A stretch of DNA of 64,000 bases from Phylloscopus collybita (taxonomy: Eukaryota; Chordata; Aves; Passeriformes; Phylloscopidae), in contig JAJNNQ010000003.1 in the NCBI GenBank assembly GCA_027886175.1, forward strand, positions 4,069,501 to 4,133,500, read 5' to 3'. Made by a program: the position numbers and the translations under genes. Under the pieces are notes generated by a model. That model had not been told where the DNA came from. It saw nothing but the letters and a program-made list of their open reading frames with translations, and searched no databases. Shown piece after piece: positions 54,567-64,000 of this stretch (positions are counted from its first letter, which is position 1; every line of letters begins with the position of its first letter).

Positions 54567-55022
54567 GGATGTCGGGGCGGCGCTGACCGCGCACTCCACG
54601 TTTCACGGAGCCACGGCTGCTCAGCGCCCCGCGGCGCCGCGCCCCTTTTGCTCTGCTGGGGTTCCCCCGCCTGCCCAGGGTGGGCGGGCCGGCCCTGGGG
54701 TCCCCGCCGCCGCCGAGGCTGACAGAGACGAACTCTTCGCGGCGGCAGTGGCGCTGAGCCTGCCGACCGCGGCCTCCACGAGGGGCGAGGGCGGGACCAC
54801 CCCTGGTTGCGGAGGAGGGACAGGGACCCCAGGGTGGGCCGGGGTGTGGATTCCCCTCGCTGGCTTTTTTTGAGGCCGGAATTATTTCCCCCCCATCCCT
54901 GCCCCCCCTTTCCCTAGGCCGCGCCCCTTGCCCGCTGAAAGTCAGCGAGTAAAACAGCGGGCGTGTGTGAGGGGCGCAGCCGCCATTAGGGTTAGTTGGC
55001 CGTAGGGCCTGCACACCCCGAC
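54567..55022 (-). ncRNA. TERC: telomerase RNA component (TERC)
   Basis: Read on the minus strand this is a complete vertebrate telomerase RNA. The template CUAACCCUAAU is at 54,995-54,985. The pseudoknot has P2b (54,955-54,961 with 54,931-54,937), a U-rich loop (54,951-54,954), P3 (54,943-54,949 with 54,856-54,862) and an A7 strand (54,865-54,871) for the triple helix; its core UUUUACUCGCUGACUUUC closely matches human. CR4/5 (about 54,717-54,751) contains GCGAAGAGUUCGUCUCUGUC with the P6.1 hairpin (54,724-54,736). An H box AGAGCA (54,654-54,649) precedes a 3' hairpin (54,621-54,630 with 54,574-54,586) and an ACA box (54,572-54,570) three bases from the predicted 3' end. The length of about 456 nt fits the avian RNA (chicken about 465). 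The 5' end is placed about 30 nt after the TATA element, uncertain by about 8 nt. The RNA templates telomere repeat synthesis with TERT and binds dyskerin through the H/ACA domain. Confidence 0.95.
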
Positions 55023-55050
55023 AAAGGCCGAAGAAGCGCCGCGTCCGCTT

Positions 55051-55120
55051 CTTATACCCCGCTGCCACGCCCTCCGCGCCCCCATTGGCTAGAGGGGCGC
55101 CATCCTCCGTCTCCCATTGG
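55051..55120 (-). promoter_or_regulatory. TERC: TERC promoter: TATA element and two CCAAT boxes
   Basis: On the minus strand a TATAAG lies at 55,056-55,051, and two AGCCAATGGG elements (CCAAT cores 55,088-55,084 and 55,120-55,116) lie about 60 and 95 nt upstream of the predicted start, 32 bp apart. This TATA plus NF-Y-type CCAAT layout is known for mammalian TERC promoters. NF-Y binding is inferred. Confidence 0.8.
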
Positions 55121-55187
55121 CTGAGCGGGGATGATGGGGAGGGGCGAGGGGGGCGGCGGGAGTTTGGAACGCGCCGCGTGCTCGCGG

Positions 55188-55236
55188 GAGCGCGCCTGGC
55201 AGGGAGAGCGCGCCTGGCAGGGAGCGCGCCTGCGGG
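55188..55236 (+). repeat. 18-bp tandem repeat upstream of TERC
   Basis: GAGCGCGCCTGGCAGGGA is repeated exactly at 55,188-55,205 and 55,206-55,223, with a partial third copy (gcgcgcctg). It lies about 70 bp beyond the distal CCAAT box. Confidence 0.85.
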
Positions 55237-57425
55237 TCGGGATGCGGGAGAGGCGCTCCGGGTCTGGGACAGGACCGGCGACCCGCAGCCGGGCCCGGGG
55301 CTTGCAGCGGGGCTTGGGGGCTGGTGCCTGGGGTTTAGAAATCGGGGTTTGCGGTTTAGGGACGGGCACCGGGATTTAGGGGCTGGTATCAGGATTTGGA
55401 AACTGGCGCCTGCTGCTTGTGAGCTGAACTGAGCCTTCGTTCAGGTCCATCCCGTCCCATTTGAGGATCCCTGAAGGAGGAGCCAGGCCATTCCTCTCCC
55501 CAGAGCAGGGCTGTGCCAATCCCACCGCCCCCCCTCCCGTGCTGTGCTGGAGGATGGGTTTGATTCACCTCTGCCCTGACCTCTCTTTGTGCAAGGCGGA
55601 TGCTCCCTGCGGTGCTCCCTGGAGCATTCACCTCGGACCCCTCTGCTGCCTCGTGTTCCTCAGAGAGGCTTTTGTGTGTTTGTTTTTCCACCCTGAGATT
55701 TCCATGGAAAAGCAAGGCGTTGTGCAAGCCCAAAGGAGTGTGAAACAATAGTGTAGAGCTCGTGGTCTTCCCAACTTTAGTTGTACGTATGCTGTGCAGA
55801 ATTGGTCTGGTAAAGAGCCTCTTAAAAAAAAGTATTTTATATCTATTCAGAAAGATGTATTCATGGACTAAGAAGGAATAAATTGTGCTAGATGTTATGA
55901 TTTTTACTGGTGTGCTACAGACACAGGCTTCTCCCTGCTTGCTCCCAGGTAGCTAAAATCTTGGGTTCTTTTCTAGGAAGTGTTAAGGAAAATCTGCTCT
56001 AAAAATACATCTATTTTAGAAACATTTTCTGTGCACTGTGTTAGGCTCAGCCTCCCTGTACTCTGTCACAGTAATCTGCATGGGCTGGAAGTGACCGAGG
56101 GAAGCAAGGAGCCTTCTTTCCAAACTGAAATCTTGGGAGAAAATCTGACTTTCACCTCAAGACCTGGGACCATATAGTCAGCTTAATTCCAGGGGAGAGG
56201 ACACCAGAAAATACAAGGAAGGACTGGAGTGGAAGTCCTTATGGCAACAGGATGATGATTCATTCATGATGGATTTGGAGCAGAACTTGCCAATTTCTGC
56301 CAACTCTGTGCCAAAATCAGGAGGGTGAAAGAGGCTCTCAGGACAATTAAACATTTGATTCTGAACCATAATGCCATGGAAGGTGGAAAGTCATCCCTTC
56401 CTTAAGCCTGAGGCACACATAACATAATTTTTCTTTATTTTCTTGTACAAGCAGCCCCTCAGCTCCTGTGACTTGTGAAGTGCCACTTTCAGAATCCGTG
56501 TTACATGATCTGTGAGCTCACAGCTGTCCAGGTCAAACTGGAAAATACCAGGGGGAAAACAACAGCCTTCAGGGATTGGTGTCACTGGTTGTCACTGTGG
56601 GTGACACTGTGACTGGAGTCTGTCACACAGCCTGTGCTGAGACCTGGAGACAGAGTGGGAGCACAGCCTGGACTGACACACAGAGCTGGCACACAGAGCA
56701 GCCTGCTCAGGGGAGAGCTCTGCCATTTCTTCCCCACAGCCTCCCATTTCCCCAGAACTTGACAATCCCACGCTTTTCTGAACAAGTACAGGAATCAAAC
56801 AAAATACAGTGGTATTGAAAAAACACTTTTCCACCTCAGTCTCCATGGCAACACCAGCATCTCTGGCATCTCACAAACATCTTTGGTATATTGGGGATGT
56901 CCCAGGTAAAGGACACTGGGAACGTGTACACTTCAATTATGTGTTCTGTTTTGAAAAAAATACTGGGAGGGCATTTGACCTGTTCACAATCCAGACAACT
57001 TCAGAGAAGTTACAGGATGCATCTTTCCACTGGTTGGAGTCTGGCTCATGTTTCCCTCCGCAAAAAGTGGCAAAACCGCATTCCCTTCTGTAGTTACTCC
57101 CAAGATGTGTTATTTCATTCCTGGTGCACTAGAAAATCCAGGAGGATTAGCCACTTCCCCATTCTCCAGACGCGGCTCTAGGAGAGGCCTGCGCGGCAGA
57201 CGCTGCCGGGTGTCACACACTCCGTGCCCAGCTCCCGGCTCTCCCACCCGCTGCTCCATCGCGGCCCTGCCCTGCCAGCAGCGCCAAACATTCCCCTTCT
57301 CCTGGAAGTTTGTGCTTCCCACCGAGGCTGTCACTGCTGTGAGCGGGGAGCGCCCGGCACTCCCGGAGAGACCGAATACTGCTGTGGGTATTAGAGATGT
57401 AGCTGAAAGGGACGGTGCAAGCGGG
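55237..57425. other. TERC-tRNA spacer, no ACTRT3 frame
   Basis: The left 200 bp (55,300-55,420) hold degenerate G-rich TTTAGGG-like units. The rest is unique sequence with short chance frames. Human ACTRT3 is a single-exon actin-related gene in this interval, but no actin-like frame of any useful length is present here. Confidence 0.65.
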
Positions 57426-57498
57426 GTTTCCGTAGTGTAGTGGTTATCACGTTCGCCTAACACGCGAAAGGTCCCCGGTTCGAAACCGGGCGGAAACA
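57426..57498 (+). tRNA. tRNA-Val (anticodon AAC)
   Basis: A 73-nt cloverleaf. The acceptor stem GTTTCCG (57,426-57,432) pairs with CGGAAAC (57,491-57,497), with discriminator A at 57,498. The anticodon stem TTCGC (57,452-57,456) pairs with GCGAA (57,464-57,468) around the loop CTAACAC, giving anticodon AAC at 57,459-57,461. The T arm CCCGG-TTCGAAA-CCGGG is perfect. The internal Pol III A box (TAGTGTAGTGG, 57,433-57,443) and B box (GGTTCGAAACC, 57,477-57,487) are intact. No intron; CCA is not encoded. The sequence fits an active vertebrate tRNA-Val, which decodes GUU (and GUC/GUA after A34-to-inosine editing). A valine tRNA also lies beside MYNN in human. Confidence 0.97.
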
Positions 57499-57512
57499 CC
57501 AGCCACGGTGGC

Positions 57513-57525
57513 TTTTTTTTTTTTT
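57513..57525 (+). terminator. Pol III terminator of tRNA-Val
   Basis: A run of 13 T begins 15 nt after the tRNA 3' end, preceded by a small CCACGGTGG palindrome. A T run of four or more is the normal Pol III stop signal. Confidence 0.85.
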
Positions 57526-57599
57526 CCCTTTCCTTTTTTTCCTCCTACCTGCAGTACCGCAGCACTGCTCTCGGCTTCTCAATCCTGTTTCCAGAGTTA

Positions 57600-58330
57600 T
57601 TTTATTTAAAGCCTCGGCGCGGCCCGGCAGGAACACTAAATCCGTTTTATCCCCCAATTTCGCGAGCCGCCCCCGGCGCCGAGGCCGGAACTCGCGTCCC
57701 GGAAGCGGCGGCGGCGTCACCGGGACATGGCGGCCTGAGCGCAGCGCTCAGCCTCTCTCCCCTCCGCAGGTGCGCGGGGGCCCCGGCGTTCGGACCGGAC
57801 CGGACCGGGCTGGGCCGGGTCGGGCCGGGGGGGCGCGGGGGGACACAGGAGCGGCGGGTCCGGGCCGGGTCGGACGAGGCGGGGAGGGCGGTGCGGGCTC
57901 CGTCCCGTCTGGCGGCGGGGCCGGGCAGGGGGCGCCGCGGGGTCGCGGGTCCCGCGCTCCGTTCGCTGCCGAGGCCGCCCGAACCCCCGAGCCCGGGAGC
58001 CGCGCCGGCACCGAATGGGGACCGCTCCGGACCCTGATCCCGGTGCCCGGGAGCAGCCTCCCCGCGGGCTGGGCTCTGGCCGGCCCGAGCCGCGCGGTCC
58101 GAGCCTCGGGCCGCTCCCCGGGGCCCGGGTGTGACTCGGTGTGCCAAGTCCCGGGCTTAGCCGGGCTAATCCCGGGGGGGCCGGGAGCACACGGCCTCTG
58201 CCCGCGCCCCCGCGCTCCGCCGCTGGAGCCGCAGCATCCCGGGGCGAGCAGCAGCCACCATCTCGCTGTGCCTTGTGCTGCCGGACTGTCCTGAGCGAGC
58301 ACGGGCAGGTCCGGACACTGACTGCTCTGT
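57600..58330 (+). promoter_or_regulatory. MYNN: MYNN CpG-island promoter
   Basis: A CpG-dense block with ETS-type CCCGGAAGCGG (57,698-57,708) and GGCCGGAA (57,683-57,690) and a YY1-type GACATGGCGGCC (57,724-57,735), the usual kit of a TATA-less housekeeping promoter. The transcript start is probably near 57,700-57,730. Binding of named factors is inferred from motif only. Confidence 0.65.
57710..57769 (+). other. MYNN: MYNN noncoding exon 1 (predicted)
   Basis: A CAG|GTGCGC donor at 57,769/57,770 follows the promoter motifs, and the coding exon has its own acceptor at 58,440-58,441, so a spliced 5' UTR exon is expected. It contains a four-codon upstream frame (ATG GCG GCC TGA, 57,727-57,738). 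The 5' boundary is a guess. Confidence 0.5.
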
Positions 58331-58471
58331 GATCCTTAACTCTGTCAAGGGGTAAAAAAGCTGGAACATTGCATATAAATTGATTTGTTGTTTTGTTTTG
58401 TCGGGTTTTGATTGTTTTGGGTTTTTTTTTAACTTTCGCAGATCAGGAAGTGTCTGCAGCGTGTTCTCAAA

Positions 58472-63999
<5,528 letters not shown>

Positions 64000-64000
64000 T

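Larger units (their letters stand above)
54350..55330. promoter_or_regulatory. CpG island spanning TERC
   Basis: A CpG-dense block that covers the whole TERC gene and its promoter and extends about 200 bp further on each side. Open frames of up to 277 codons on the minus strand cross the RNA gene and are artefacts of base composition. Confidence 0.8.

Noticed and set aside
54235..55068. 277-codon minus-strand frame
   Set aside because: It covers the telomerase RNA gene; the structured RNA explains the conservation and the frame does not.

Overview
This is a vertebrate nuclear window, most likely avian. The gene order is that of amniotes. Gene introns at the right end are short. Interspersed repeats are sparse and old, no mammalian Alu or L1 is visible, and CpG islands are sharp. 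No prokaryotic, viral or organellar gene was recognised. Most open reading frames here are chance or low-complexity frames; the real genes are few and mostly too short or too spliced to show as long frames.

Left half (1-32,490, minus strand): the first coding exon of the long MDS1-EVI1 form of MECOM (PRDM3) lies at 32,454-32,490, inside a CpG island. Everything to its left is the start of its very long first intron, which continues past the window edge. That intron holds a pentanucleotide (GAAAA)n tract, a second CpG island at about 29.1-30.2 kb, a CTG repeat, a palindromic interspersed element and AT-rich stretches that look like conserved regulatory DNA. MECOM exon 2 is not visible.

Middle (32.5-54.5 kb): MECOM 5' UTR and promoter islands (to about 34.7 kb), another CpG island at about 36.6-37.2 kb, then about 17 kb of intergenic DNA with no recognisable gene. 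It holds a MIR-like SINE, a 46-bp local duplication and a 34-bp minisatellite.

Right end (54.5-64 kb): the telomerase RNA gene TERC is on the minus strand at about 54,567-55,022, with template, pseudoknot, CR4/5, H box and ACA box all identifiable and a TATA/double-CCAAT promoter upstream. A tRNA-Val(AAC) gene (57,426-57,498, plus) follows, then MYNN (myoneurin, BTB-zinc finger) on the plus strand. Four coding exons of MYNN are inside the window and its 3' end lies beyond it. The order MECOM - TERC - tRNA-Val - MYNN matches the human 3q26.2 block, but no ACTRT3 (between TERC and MYNN in human) is seen.

The genes are neighbours by conserved synteny rather than members of one pathway: a haematopoietic chromatin regulator, the RNA core of telomerase, a translation tRNA and a zinc-finger transcription factor. 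Gene identities rest on recognised sequence motifs. Transcript ends, UTR extents and regulatory calls are inference.
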